Shown here piece after piece: positions 15,066 to 24,572 of a DNA stretch of 34,536 nt. Each line of letters starts with the position of its first letter. Positions within the stretch are counted from its first letter, which is position 1. The stretch is from an uncultured Clostridia bacterium (GTDB lineage Bacteria; Bacillota; Clostridia; Christensenellales; Borkfalkiaceae): the NCBI GenBank assembly GCA_947589335.1, contig CANPZH010000001.1:1-34536 (forward strand), given 5' to 3'. A program made the position numbers and the translations under genes. The notes beneath the pieces are model-generated. The model was not told the origin of the DNA. It searched no databases and saw only the letters and a program-made list of their open reading frames with translations.

Positions 15066-18000
15066 ATGGCGGAGAAAAAATCTCGCAAATCCAAAAAAAT
15101 GCCCGCGGAGACCATCCTCGATCTGCAGGCCCCCAAATATGTCGGCTATCTCGACTGCGTGCTCGGCACGCCCATCGTGCTCAAAGTCCGCAACGGATAC
15201 GAGGAGGCGATCGAACTGCGTTTGGAACTCGGCGACGGGGAGGGCCTGCTCGTGCCCTACCGCACGTCGGCGCAGGTCCCCTTCGAGAGCACCGTCTCCG
15301 TCACGGCGCAGGGGGTCTTTTCGCCCCTCTTTCTTGCGGAGAATGCCGCACTGCGCACCGTCACCGTCACGGCGACGGCTGCAGCGGATGGCGCAGCCCC
15401 CTGCAGCGCGGAGGCGCAGATCGGCGTCCTTCCCTATGACTTCTGGGAGGGGCTCGAGGGCAACGCGGAGAGGCTCGCCTGCTTCGTCCGCCCGCGCGTT
15501 CTCGACTGCGGGAGGATCCTGGAGGACGCCGGCAAGCGGATGCGCCGCTGGGGAGACAGTTCCGAAGTCCTCGGCTATGCCGCGTCCGACAAGAACACCG
15601 TGCGGAAGGTCGCGGCGGCGGTCTATGCCGCGCTGAAGGACCGCGACATCGAGAAGGCGGAAGAGGGCGATCTTTCCCGCCCCTGCCGCGCATTTTCCGA
15701 GAATTTGCTCAAGGGCGGCAAGGCGAGCCCCCTGGAGCTCGCGCTGTTTGCCGCGGCGTGTTTCGAGGCGGCGCAGCTGCACCCCGTCATCGCGGTGGGG
15801 AAGAACGCCGTCGGCGTGGGCGTCTGGCTGTACGACGCCTGCTTCCTCGATACCGTCACCGACGACGCCGAGATCGTCGGGAAATACATCTCGGAAGGGA
15901 TCAACAATCTCAGCTTTTTCGACGTGGAGGATCTCTTCTCGTCCAAGAATATCGGCTTTACGCCCTCCGAGGCGCACTTTGCGGAGAAGCTCAAAGAGGG
16001 CTACTTCGAAGTCTTCACGGACGTGCACAGATGCCGCGCCGCGGGGCTCCTCCCCCTTCCGCTCAAGACGAAGGGGCTCCACGGGAGCGAGCTCGTCAGC
16101 GAGACCTCGGGGGATTCCGCGCCCGCGCCTCTGCCCGAGTACAAGGCGCTCGGGATCGAGGGAAAACTGCCCAAGAACAGGCAGTGGGAGCGGCGGCTGC
16201 TCGATCTTACGACGAAGAACGCCCTGCTGAATTTCACCGGCAAGAACGCGCTGCACGCCCGCTGCGGCGACCCCGACGCGCTGCGCGCCGTCCTCTCGGA
16301 GGGGCGGGATCTGACGCTGAAGGAGGGCGGAAGCGAGAAGACCGCCTTCGGCATGAAGTACACGGCGGCCGAGCGGGAGCTGATCGTGCTCGAGCACAAG
16401 AACGGCATTCTGCGGGTCTATGCGGACGGGGAGACGCTCTCGGAGACCGCCCGCGCCCTCGCCCGCAGGAACCGTGAGGCGGACGAAGAGTCGGGCGCGC
16501 GCATCCTCTATCTTGCCCTCGGGTTTTTGCAATATGTCTCGAAAGAGGACGGAAAACCCAAGTATGCGCCCCTCGTGCTCGCGCCCGTCAGGATCGGGCG
16601 GGCGAAGGGGAACGAGGAATTTTCCGTCTCACCCGAGGGAACGGACATCTTCGTCAACTCCACCCTGCTCGAATTTCTCAAGCAGGAATTCAATATCGAC
16701 GTGCGCGGTCTGGCGTCGGACATCTCCGCGCTGAAGCTTGCGGAGGTCTTCGCGATGGTGCGTGCGGAGACGGCGGGCATGAAGGGCTGGACGGTCGTGC
16801 AGGACGCGTATCTCGCGACTTTCTCCTTCCAGCGCTACCTCATGTGGAACGATCTCCACACCCACTTCGACGAACTCGGCTCGAACGCGGTCGTCTCGGC
16901 GCTCCTGAACAACCGTCCGCTCAGGGCGGAGTTTCCCGTCCCGCGGGAGGAGGACGACGCCGATCCCGCCGGCACGCTCATTCCGCTCCCCGCGGACAGT
17001 TCCCAGTATTCGGCGATCGCGCTGTCGCGGACGGGGGCGAGCTTCGTATTGCACGGCCCGCCCGGAACGGGAAAGAGCCAGACGATCACGAACATGATCG
17101 CCAACGCCCTCGAAGACGGCAAACGGGTGCTCTTCGTCGCAGAGAAGAAGGCGGCGCTCGACGTCGTCAAAAAGCGGCTCGACGCGATCGGCATCGGCGA
17201 TTTCTGCCTCGAGCTCCACGGCGGGAAGACGGACAAGGCAGACGTCGTCCGCCGTCTCGAGCACACCCTTTCCCTCGCGGGCGGGGCAGAGACGGACGGC
17301 TTCCCCCGCGGGGCGGAGGAGGTGCGGTATCTGCGCGAGGAGCTCAAAAAGCCCATGCTCGCCCTGCACAGGAAGCGCCGTCTCGGGATCTCCGTCTACG
17401 AGGCGATCCTGCTCTATCTCAAAAACAAGGACGCGCCCGACGTCATGGACATCGAGAGCGCCTTCTACGATACCCTGAGCGAGCGTAAGCTCGCCGAATG
17501 CAAAAATAAGATCCTCTCCGCCGCCGCGGCGGCGAAGGAGTGCGGAGGGGTCTTCAATTCCCCCTTCGACAACGTCTACACCACCGAATATTCGCAGGAG
17601 CTGCGCGATAAGATTTTCTGCGCCTCGGAGGTGCTCCTCACCGAGATCAAGCATCTGAAGGCTTTCCTCGGGCTCTTCCTCGAATTCTACCGCCAGCGGC
17701 TGTCTGCGGTCACACAGAAGAAGCTCGACAACATCCGCAAGATCGCATCCGATCTCGCGGGCGGGGTGTATGCCAAGTATTTTACGGGGGTGACGCAGGA
17801 GGAGTTCTACGTCTTCTACAACGCCAACCGCCGTCTCGACGAGAACCTCGCCTTTTACAGCCGTCATTTCAAATCCATCGTCGATCTCGGCAAGGACCGC
17901 GAGGAGATCAAAAAGATCTTCGAACAGGAGGGAGACGTCCGCCGTACCAAAGTGGGGCAGACGGCGATCAGGAAGCTCCTCCGCGCCGCCTATCATCCTC

Positions 18001-20660
18001 TCGACAGCGAAGACGCCGTCAAATTCCTGCAGATCCTCGTGGAGATCCACGATTCGGTGGACCTCATCGGGAGCAGCCCGCTCGCGAAGAACTTCCTCGA
18101 CCGCGGGGGAGACATCGTCTATAAACGGAGAACGGAGTATCTCTCGGCGCTCTACGGCCTGCACGATCTCGCGGCGCAGACCTTCCTCGACTACAATCCC
18201 GACGCCTTCAACGACATGTGCCTGCGGGCGCAGAGCGGCTATACGCTTCCCGTCCTCGAGGGCTATCTGAAGGCGGAGGACGCCTTTCTGCACGCGCAGG
18301 AGAGCTTCCTTGCGGTCACGAAGGCAAACCGCGACAAGCTCCGCAGGGAGGACGTGCTCGACTATTTCACGGCGAAGGCGGGCGCGCTCATCGACAACAT
18401 CGACATGCTCTCCAACTGGTGCATGTACCGCAAGACGGGGGAGGTCCTCTCCGACCTCGGCTGCAACTTCGTGACGGAGGCACTCGAGAGCGGCAGGCTC
18501 ACGAGCGAAAACGTGCTTGCGGGCTTCGAGAAGAACGTCTATAAAAACTTCCTCGAGATCAATCTCCCCGCCGATCCCGACCTCTCGCGCATGACGGCGG
18601 GCACCCTCGAAGACACGGTGGAAAAGTTCCGCCTCGCATGGGAGGCGTTTGCGGAGGCGACCCGCGGGAAGATCCGTTCCGATCTCATCTCCCGTCTGCC
18701 CTCGGAGGGGTACGAGGGGAGCCTTGCGGTGGAGGTCGCATCTTTCCGTCGGCTCGCGAAGTCGAACCTGCGCGGAACGGGGCTGCGCGCCCTGTTCTCG
18801 GAGATCCCCGAGCTCATGGGGCGGATCTCGCCCTGTCTGCTGCTCAGCCCCGTTACGGCGGCGCAGTATCTCCGTCCGCAGGCGGATCTTTACGACCTTG
18901 TCATCTTCGACGAGGCGTCCCAGATGACGACGGCGGAGGCGGTCGGGTCGATCGCCCGCGCGAAGGCGGCGATCGTCGTCGGCGATCCCCGCCAGCTCCC
19001 GCCCACGGCGTTTTTCAAGTCTGCCTATGTGGACGAGGAGAACCTCGAAAACGAGGACCTCGAGAGCATTCTCGACGACTGCCTCGCCCTCGGCATGCCC
19101 GAGCGCCATCTTCTCTGGCATTACAGGAGCAAGCACGAATCCCTCATCGCCTTTTCCAACAGCATGTACTACGACAACAAGCTCTGCACCGTCCCGTCGC
19201 CCGATGCGCTCGAGAGCAAGGTGCGTTTCCGCCTCGTCGACGGAACGTACGACCGCGGCTTCACGAAGCGCAACCAGAAGGAGGCGGAGGCGCTCGTAAA
19301 GGAGATCGTCGCGCGGCTCCTCGACCCCGTGCTGTCCCGTTCGAGCATGGGCGTCGTCACCTTCTCGAGCGCGCAGCAGCTCTATATTGAGCGTCTGCTC
19401 GGCAAGGAGATCGCGGCGAAAAAGCTCGAGGCCGCCGCATACGACAGAGAAGAGCCGCTGTTCGTGAAAAATCTCGAGAATGTGCAGGGGGACGAGAGGG
19501 ACGTCATCCTCTTCTCCGTCTGCTACGGGCCCGATCCCGCCGGGCGGGTCTCGCTCAACTTCGGGCCGCTCAACCAGTCGGGCGGCTGGCGGAGGCTCAA
19601 CGTCGCCGTCTCCCGCGCACGGGAGGAGATGATCGTCTTCTCGTCGATGACCGCGGGCATGATCGACCTGCAGAAGACGACCTCGAAGGGGGTCGCAGGG
19701 CTCAAGGCCTTTCTGGAGTTTGCCGAGCGCGGCAAGACGACGCTTGCCGTCCGTCCTGCCTCCGTACGCGAGCGGCAGGGAATGGGCAAATACCTCGCGG
19801 AGGAGCTGCGCGGCTACGGCTATCACTGCCGCGTGGACGTGGGCGCCTCCGACTTCAAGATCGACGTCGCCGTGCTCGATCCCGCAAAGGGGGAATTTAT
19901 TCTGGCGATCCTCTTCGACGGCGAGGAGCAGTTCTCCTTAAAAGACAGGAACATTCTGCAGGTGCAGGCGCTCAAGCGCAGCAACTGGAACGTACTGCGG
20001 GTCAACAGCGTCAACTACTACAACAATCCCAAGCGGGAGGTCAAGCGGATCAAGGAGCTGCTCGACAAGCTCACGGGCACGGAGCGGAAGAGGGACGCGA
20101 GCCTTGCGAAGTATGCGCGGCCCTACCGCGCGGTCAAGACGACGGGCGCGGAGGTCGCCGCGTTCGTGACGTGCGGGGAGAACGACGCCGCCGTTTCGGC
20201 GCGGCTCAAGGAGATCGTCGCGCTGGAGGAGCCCATCTCCCGATCCTTCCTGAAGGCGCGGTGCCTTGCGACCTTCGGCATCGCGAAGCCGGGCGCTCGG
20301 CTCTACGCCAAGCTCGACGAGCTCATCGACGGCTGTTCCTTCCGCCGCGAGCGTGTGAACGGGACGGACTATTATTACAAGACCGACCGCGCGGTCGCGA
20401 TCGGGCGGTTCCGCACCGAGAAGGATCCCGTCCTGCGCCGCGAGGAGGATCTCACCCCCTTCGAGATCGTCTCCTACATCAAGGCGCTCCTCGAGGACCG
20501 CGTGAGCGTCTATCTCGACGAACTCCTCGTCTGCCTCGCGGGCGCGTTCCGCGTGCGCAGGACCGAGCGGCTTGCGGCATTCGTCCGCGACTGCATCGCC
20601 TACGGGGAGCAGAAGGGGATCCTGGTGCGTTCGGTCTCCGACCGGATCGCTCTGGCATAA
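15066..20660 (+). CDS. Giant DUF4011-type SF1 helicase with MTES_1575-like nuclease and DUF3320-like domains
   Basis: 1864 residues. GAGGGAG at 15053-15059 selects ATG 15066 over an upstream ATG at 15033. Order: beta-sandwich-like region (about 15-110); a transglutaminase-like stretch (about 215-265: SPLELALFAAACFEAA, VGVGVWLYDACF) in which the Cys and His positions of related proteins appear lost; DUF4011 motif RRLLDLTTKNALLNF near 376; Walker A GPPGTGKSQT near 664; an insert of about 600 residues; Walker B IFDEASQM near 1280 with VGDPRQLPPTAFF; late helicase motifs QGDERDVILF near 1472 and RRLNVAVSRARE near 1508; an MTES_1575/Vsr-like PD-(D/E)xK region (about 1572-1680) in which the usual ECDG reads LFDG; and a DUF3320-like winged-helix tail. 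Related multidomain helicases are often suspected of antiviral roles; the function here is unknown. It has its own promoter and no partner gene. Confidence 0.85.
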   Translation: MAEKKSRKSKKMPAETILDLQAPKYVGYLDCVLGTPIVLKVRNGYEEAIELRLELGDGEGLLVPYRTSAQVPFESTVSVTAQGVFSPLFLAENAALRTVTVTATAAADGAAPCSAEAQIGVLPYDFWEGLEGNAERLACFVRPRVLDCGRILEDAGKRMRRWGDSSEVLGYAASDKNTVRKVAAAVYAALKDRDIEKAEEGDLSRPCRAFSENLLKGGKASPLELALFAAACFEAAQLHPVIAVGKNAVGVGVWLYDACFLDTVTDDAEIVGKYISEGINNLSFFDVEDLFSSKNIGFTPSEAHFAEKLKEGYFEVFTDVHRCRAAGLLPLPLKTKGLHGSELVSETSGDSAPAPLPEYKALGIEGKLPKNRQWERRLLDLTTKNALLNFTGKNALHARCGDPDALRAVLSEGRDLTLKEGGSEKTAFGMKYTAAERELIVLEHKNGILRVYADGETLSETARALARRNREADEESGARILYLALGFLQYVSKEDGKPKYAPLVLAPVRIGRAKGNEEFSVSPEGTDIFVNSTLLEFLKQEFNIDVRGLASDISALKLAEVFAMVRAETAGMKGWTVVQDAYLATFSFQRYLMWNDLHTHFDELGSNAVVSALLNNRPLRAEFPVPREEDDADPAGTLIPLPADSSQYSAIALSRTGASFVLHGPPGTGKSQTITNMIANALEDGKRVLFVAEKKAALDVVKKRLDAIGIGDFCLELHGGKTDKADVVRRLEHTLSLAGGAETDGFPRGAEEVRYLREELKKPMLALHRKRRLGISVYEAILLYLKNKDAPDVMDIESAFYDTLSERKLAECKNKILSAAAAAKECGGVFNSPFDNVYTTEYSQELRDKIFCASEVLLTEIKHLKAFLGLFLEFYRQRLSAVTQKKLDNIRKIASDLAGGVYAKYFTGVTQEEFYVFYNANRRLDENLAFYSRHFKSIVDLGKDREEIKKIFEQEGDVRRTKVGQTAIRKLLRAAYHPLDSEDAVKFLQILVEIHDSVDLIGSSPLAKNFLDRGGDIVYKRRTEYLSALYGLHDLAAQTFLDYNPDAFNDMCLRAQSGYTLPVLEGYLKAEDAFLHAQESFLAVTKANRDKLRREDVLDYFTAKAGALIDNIDMLSNWCMYRKTGEVLSDLGCNFVTEALESGRLTSENVLAGFEKNVYKNFLEINLPADPDLSRMTAGTLEDTVEKFRLAWEAFAEATRGKIRSDLISRLPSEGYEGSLAVEVASFRRLAKSNLRGTGLRALFSEIPELMGRISPCLLLSPVTAAQYLRPQADLYDLVIFDEASQMTTAEAVGSIARAKAAIVVGDPRQLPPTAFFKSAYVDEENLENEDLESILDDCLALGMPERHLLWHYRSKHESLIAFSNSMYYDNKLCTVPSPDALESKVRFRLVDGTYDRGFTKRNQKEAEALVKEIVARLLDPVLSRSSMGVVTFSSAQQLYIERLLGKEIAAKKLEAAAYDREEPLFVKNLENVQGDERDVILFSVCYGPDPAGRVSLNFGPLNQSGGWRRLNVAVSRAREEMIVFSSMTAGMIDLQKTTSKGVAGLKAFLEFAERGKTTLAVRPASVRERQGMGKYLAEELRGYGYHCRVDVGASDFKIDVAVLDPAKGEFILAILFDGEEQFSLKDRNILQVQALKRSNWNVLRVNSVNYYNNPKREVKRIKELLDKLTGTERKRDASLAKYARPYRAVKTTGAEVAAFVTCGENDAAVSARLKEIVALEEPISRSFLKARCLATFGIAKPGARLYAKLDELIDGCSFRRERVNGTDYYYKTDRAVAIGRFRTEKDPVLRREEDLTPFEIVSYIKALLEDRVSVYLDELLVCLAGAFRVRRTERLAAFVRDCIAYGEQKGILVRSVSDRIALA

Positions 20661-20703
20661 ACACTTCGGGGGCCTTCGGGCCCCGCAGCGGAATATCGGC
20701 GCC

Positions 20704-22668
20704 ATGAAACACGAAACCCGTCTCAACTTCCGTCCCGCTCTCTTTTGCGCGATCGGGCTCGCATTCGGGATCTTTCTCTATGCGAAATGTCGGTTCGGAG
20801 GGCTCTCTCCTTCCGACTTTCTTTTTATCGCGCTCTTTCTCGGGGCGGGACTGATCCCGTTCTCGCCCAAGCGGATCCTTGCGGTGCTGCTCTGCACGGT
20901 CATCGCGGCGGGGATCGGCGCGCTCAGGCTGCACATCTACACCGAACGGTTCAACGCCTCGGCGGAGGAGGGCGCCTACCGTCTGACGGGCACGGTGCAG
21001 TCGGTCGCCGTCAAGCGGGGATACTGCGTCGCCGTCCTGAGGGATCTGACCCTGAACGGGGAGGAGACGGGCGGGAGATGCCGCCTGATCCTCTCGTCCG
21101 CGGAGCTGTCTCCCGCAGACGTCATCGCCGTCGACGCGTCGGTCAAACCCGTCCGGACGGACGATTTTTCCGACCCCTATGTGCGGGCATGGTTTGCGGC
21201 GGACGTCCGCTACCGCGCGAGCGCGGGCGGATTCGAGCGCTTCGGGATCTCGAAAGATCCCTTCCTGTGGGTCAACCGCGCCCTGTTTACCGCCTTGTAC
21301 GGACACATGGAGGAGGACGAGGCGGACCTCGCCTACGGGCTTCTGACGGGCAGTACCGCCTCCCTCGACGCCGACCTCGGCGACGCCGTGCGGCGGGGCG
21401 GGATCGCCCACATCTTCGCCGTCTCGGGGCTGCACATCGGCATTCTGTATGCGGCGGCGCAGCTTTTGTTCCGCTTTCTCAAGAAGTACCGCTTCCTCCC
21501 CGCCCTTACGATCGCCTTTCTCTATTGCGGCGTGTGCGGATTCACCGTCTCCGCCGTCCGCGCGTTCATCATGTACAGCGTGCTCGGGGCGTTCCGCGCC
21601 GTCGGGCGGAAGCACGACTTTCTCGGTTCGATCGCCTTTGCCGCGATCGCCGTTCTGCTCTTTCTGCCCGCGCAGTGGTTTGCGGCGGGCATGAAGCTCT
21701 CCTTCGGCGCATGTATCGGGCTCGCCCTGTTCGCGGGGCCGCTGTCCCGCGTCTTTTCCCGCGTGCACATGCCCGCCCCGCTCGGGCGGTATCTCTCCTC
21801 CGCGCTCTCCGTGCAGATCTTCACCTTCCCCGTGCTGATGGACGCCTTCGGCTACTTCTCGGTGTGGGGATTTGTGCTCAACTTCTTCCTGCTCCCCGTC
21901 CTTCCCTTCGTCTTCCCGGGCGTTCTGCTGTGCACTCTTTTTGCCGTCATCATCCCGCCCGCCGCGGGCTTTTTCCTGCTCTTCCCGCAGGGGATCTTCT
22001 CCCTTTTGCTCTATATTCTATCCGTGGTGGACGTCTCCTTCGTGATCTGCGGATTTTCGCTCGGCGCGGGCGGCGTCATCTGGCTGACGGGGTGCGCCGC
22101 GCTCTCGCCGCGCGTGCGGCTGCGTCCCTCCGTGAGGGCGGTCTGCGCGGCGGCGTTTTCCGTCCTCTTTGCGCTCACGGTCACCCTCGAGAACGTCGTA
22201 TTCACGGGCGTGCGGCTCGACGTCTGGCGCTCGGAAGACGGCTATGCCCTGCTCGCGCGTACGCCGCATGAGAGCGTGCTCGTCATCGACGGAGTGATCG
22301 GCGTGCGCGACTGCGAAGATTTTCTCCGCCGCACCTACGGCGGGAGGGCGGACCTTGTCGTCGTGCTCTCGGACGACGAACTCGACGGGATCAACACGGC
22401 GGCGTTCCTGCCTGCGGAGGCAGTCCGCGCGCGGGACGAGATCGAAACGGGGCTGACGGAGACGAACCTCCTCTTCGGCGAGAGCTTCTCCTGCGGCGGA
22501 ATGACCTTCCGCTACGAGACGCGTGAAAAGCTCCTTCTGTACGCGGAGGGGCTGGCGGTCGAGGTGGATTTCCACGGAAACGCCGCTCTCGGGGCCGATT
22601 TCTTTCTCGGAGAGGGCTGCGGGGGCTTGAAATATCTGCTCGACGGTGGTATAATAAAACAGCTATGA
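20704..22668 (+). CDS. comEC: ComEC/Rec2-family DNA uptake channel, metallo-beta-lactamase part degenerate
   Basis: 654 residues, 43 nt after the helicase gene; ATG 20704 has no clear Shine-Dalgarno. ComEC carries single-stranded DNA across the membrane during transformation. Visible parts: N-terminal TM segments, an OB-like DUF4131 region (about 95-170), and the Competence domain with TGSTASLD, GIAHIFAVSGLHIGILYA and FTVSAVRAFIMY, then many TM helices to about residue 490. The C-terminal about 160 residues sit where ComEC normally has a metallo-beta-lactamase nuclease domain. The usual THxDxDH stretch here reads VVLSDDELDGINTAAF, and the FDVGQGD entry strand reads LDVWRSEDG, so the zinc ligands are gone. 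The holA ATG overlaps its stop. Confidence 0.9.
   Translation: MKHETRLNFRPALFCAIGLAFGIFLYAKCRFGGLSPSDFLFIALFLGAGLIPFSPKRILAVLLCTVIAAGIGALRLHIYTERFNASAEEGAYRLTGTVQSVAVKRGYCVAVLRDLTLNGEETGGRCRLILSSAELSPADVIAVDASVKPVRTDDFSDPYVRAWFAADVRYRASAGGFERFGISKDPFLWVNRALFTALYGHMEEDEADLAYGLLTGSTASLDADLGDAVRRGGIAHIFAVSGLHIGILYAAAQLLFRFLKKYRFLPALTIAFLYCGVCGFTVSAVRAFIMYSVLGAFRAVGRKHDFLGSIAFAAIAVLLFLPAQWFAAGMKLSFGACIGLALFAGPLSRVFSRVHMPAPLGRYLSSALSVQIFTFPVLMDAFGYFSVWGFVLNFFLLPVLPFVFPGVLLCTLFAVIIPPAAGFFLLFPQGIFSLLLYILSVVDVSFVICGFSLGAGGVIWLTGCAALSPRVRLRPSVRAVCAAAFSVLFALTVTLENVVFTGVRLDVWRSEDGYALLARTPHESVLVIDGVIGVRDCEDFLRRTYGGRADLVVVLSDDELDGINTAAFLPAEAVRARDEIETGLTETNLLFGESFSCGGMTFRYETREKLLLYAEGLAVEVDFHGNAALGADFFLGEGCGGLKYLLDGGIIKQL
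22627..22655 (+). promoter_or_regulatory. Internal sigma-A promoter of holA inside comEC
   Basis: TTGAAA at 22627-22632, 17-nt spacer, extended -10 TGGTATAAT with TATAAT at 22650-22655. The predicted start at about 22662 leaves a leader of 3 nt before ATG 22665. It lies within the last codons of comEC. Confidence 0.75.
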
Positions 22669-23648
22669 AATTTGTCCGGCTGGCGGCAAGCCTGAAAGAG
22701 AAGATCGAACCGGTCTATCTCGTCGAGGGGGAGGAGATCTATTTTCGCGAGCACGCGGTCAAGAGCATCCGCGAGGCGTGCAAGCTGACGCAGCCCCTCC
22801 TCAACGACGTGCGCGTCGAGGGGGAGACCTTGAAGGGCGACCGTCTCTTTTCCTTCCGCGACGAGCTCTTCGCGCTGCCCTTTTTCGACGAAAAGCGGCT
22901 CGTGCGGGTGTACGACTTCTACCCCACGGAGAAGGAATGGGAGAGCGCGCTCAAGGGATATGCGGAAAAGCCCTGCCCTTCGACGGTGCTCGTCATCGTC
23001 AACGGGGGCAAGAAGGCGAACGCCGCCGATCTGAAAAAGAAGAGCGGGGTGACCCATGTGGACTGCGGACGGGAGGACGAAGAGACGCTCGCCCGCTGGC
23101 TGTTCACGCTCATGCGGCGGGAGGGGCTCTCTCCCGACGCGGACGCCGCGGGGCTCATGGTGAAGTACTGCGCCTGCGACGCCGCCCGCATGAAGAAGGA
23201 GACGGAAAAACTCAAGGCCCTCCTCGGCGAGGGGGGAAGGGTGACCCGCGGGGTCGTCGAAGAGCAGGTCGCCAAAGACGCCGAATATAAGATCTACGAG
23301 CTCACGCAGGCGGCGTCGCGGGGGAACTACGCCGTCTTTTCGGAGATCTTGAGCGATCTTCTGGACAAGGGGTACGACGAGAGCTCCGCTCTCTCCGCGC
23401 TCACCTCCCATTTCAAGACGCTGTCAGAAGTCGCCAAGATGCGGGGCAGCGACGCGGAGATCGGCAAGACGCTCGGGATCAAGCCCTACGCCGTGCAGAA
23501 GAACAGGGAGCTCGTCTCCCGTCTCGGGAGGGAGCGGACGGAGTCGCTGTACCGCGAGCTCTACGCCCTCGGGTGCGGAATGCGGAGCGGGCAGTGCACG
23601 AAATCGGCGGCGCTCAAGGCGGCGGTCGCAAAAATCTTTTTCGGTTGA
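22665..23648 (+). CDS. holA: DNA polymerase III delta subunit
   Basis: 327 residues. Clamp-loader subunit that opens the beta ring. It starts PVYLVEGEEIYFREHAVKSI (residues 16-35), typical of the family, keeps a degenerate AAA+ fold without a Walker A, and ends with the collar domain (YELTQAASRGNYAVFSEIL through LGCGMRSGQCTKSAALK). comEC-holA adjacency is common in Firmicutes. The ATGA overlap with comEC allows coupled translation, while the embedded promoter allows comEC-independent expression. Confidence 0.94.
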   Translation: MKFVRLAASLKEKIEPVYLVEGEEIYFREHAVKSIREACKLTQPLLNDVRVEGETLKGDRLFSFRDELFALPFFDEKRLVRVYDFYPTEKEWESALKGYAEKPCPSTVLVIVNGGKKANAADLKKKSGVTHVDCGREDEETLARWLFTLMRREGLSPDADAAGLMVKYCACDAARMKKETEKLKALLGEGGRVTRGVVEEQVAKDAEYKIYELTQAASRGNYAVFSEILSDLLDKGYDESSALSALTSHFKTLSEVAKMRGSDAEIGKTLGIKPYAVQKNRELVSRLGRERTESLYRELYALGCGMRSGQCTKSAALKAAVAKIFFG

Positions 23649-23682
23649 GCCAAAATAAAACGGGGAAAAGGACGGAAAACCC

Positions 23683-23711
23683 TTTGCATTTTTGCGGGGG
23701 GAAGTGATAAT
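23683..23711 (+). promoter_or_regulatory. Sigma-A promoter of the cdaA operon
   Basis: TTTGCA at 23683-23688, 17-nt spacer, GATAAT at 23706-23711 with a preceding TG. A TATATA overlaps just downstream, so the exact -10 is uncertain. Confidence 0.6.
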
Positions 23712-23753
23712 ATATAGAGGAAAGCGCGGCTTTTGCGCAGAGAGGCAAGGAAT

Positions 23754-24572
23754 ATGAGCAACGTCTGGGAATCGATCAAACGCGTCTTCACCGAACCGAA
23801 CTGGGGCGCCTACTTCGCGGAGTGGGTGTTTTTGTCCCTGCTCGTCTATCTGGTGTTCCGCATCCTGAAGGAGAACAACGCGCAGCGTCTCATCATCGTG
23901 TATGCGGCGATCACGTTCTGCGTCGGAGTGGTGTTCCTCTTCTCCGACAACTTCGGCGTGACGGAGTATTTCCTCTTCCTGCTCCTCATCTCTCTGTTTT
24001 TCCTGCTGCTGTTCAGCCAGGAGATCAAGCGGGCGATCTGGACGGGCAAGCGGAATTCGGAGCCGAAGAGCGAGGCGACGGCGAAATCCGCAGTCGCCGC
24101 CAAGGCGGAGGAGTACATCGCCTCCGTCGTCCGCGCGGTGCAGAACCTCTCGAAGAACAACACGGGCGCGCTCATCGTGCTCTCCAACGGCAATTTGCCC
24201 AAGGAGATCGTCGACAGCGGCGTCAAGCTGAACGCCGCCATCTCCAACCAGCTCATCGAGGGCATCTTCATCAACAAGGCGCCCCTGCACGACGGCGCGA
24301 TGATCATCTACGGCGATAAGATCCAGGCGGCAGGCTGCTTTTTGCCGCTGACCCAGAAAGATTTCCCCAAGGACTACGGCACCCGCCACCGCGCGGGCAT
24401 CGGGGTCACCGAAGTTGCCGACGTCTCCACGATCATCGTTTCCGAGGAGACGGGGATCGTCTCCGTCGTCAAGCGCGGGGAGATCACCCGCTATGCGGAT
24501 TCGGAGCTTCTGAAGAAGTTCCTGCACGAATACTACTGGAAAGAATTCAACACGGAGGGCAAGAAGGCATGA
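23754..24572 (+). CDS. cdaA: Diadenylate cyclase CdaA
   Basis: 272 residues from ATG 23754 (AAGGAAT just upstream). Makes cyclic di-AMP from two ATP at the membrane, controlling potassium and wall homeostasis. Three TM segments (about 21-38, 46-64, 72-88) precede a DisA_N domain with the catalytic DGA motif at 180-182 (PLHDGAMII) and RHR at 211-213 (RHRAGIGVTEVAD). The normal partner gene cdaR follows at once with an ATGA overlap, but only as a stub. Confidence 0.96.
   Translation: MSNVWESIKRVFTEPNWGAYFAEWVFLSLLVYLVFRILKENNAQRLIIVYAAITFCVGVVFLFSDNFGVTEYFLFLLLISLFFLLLFSQEIKRAIWTGKRNSEPKSEATAKSAVAAKAEEYIASVVRAVQNLSKNNTGALIVLSNGNLPKEIVDSGVKLNAAISNQLIEGIFINKAPLHDGAMIIYGDKIQAAGCFLPLTQKDFPKDYGTRHRAGIGVTEVADVSTIIVSEETGIVSVVKRGEITRYADSELLKKFLHEYYWKEFNTEGKKA

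Noticed and set aside
14804..15439. 211-codon + frame across the repeat island and the helicase start
   Set aside because: It starts in tandem repeats, has no ribosome binding site and continues out of frame inside the helicase gene.
16629..19826. 1065-codon open frame on the - strand opposite the helicase gene
   Set aside because: It is antisense to a gene with clear helicase motifs; long antisense frames are expected at this GC content. The translation is rich in Arg, Glu, Leu and Val with no domain pattern.
15066..20660. Calling the helicase a named defence system
   Set aside because: The domain order fits suspected antiviral helicases, but no partner gene or decisive signature is visible, so a named system would be a guess.
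20668..20684. Terminator between the helicase gene and comEC
   Set aside because: A short GGGGCC/GGCCCC hairpin with a TTC loop and no T-tract; too weak to call, and comEC shows no promoter of its own in the gap.
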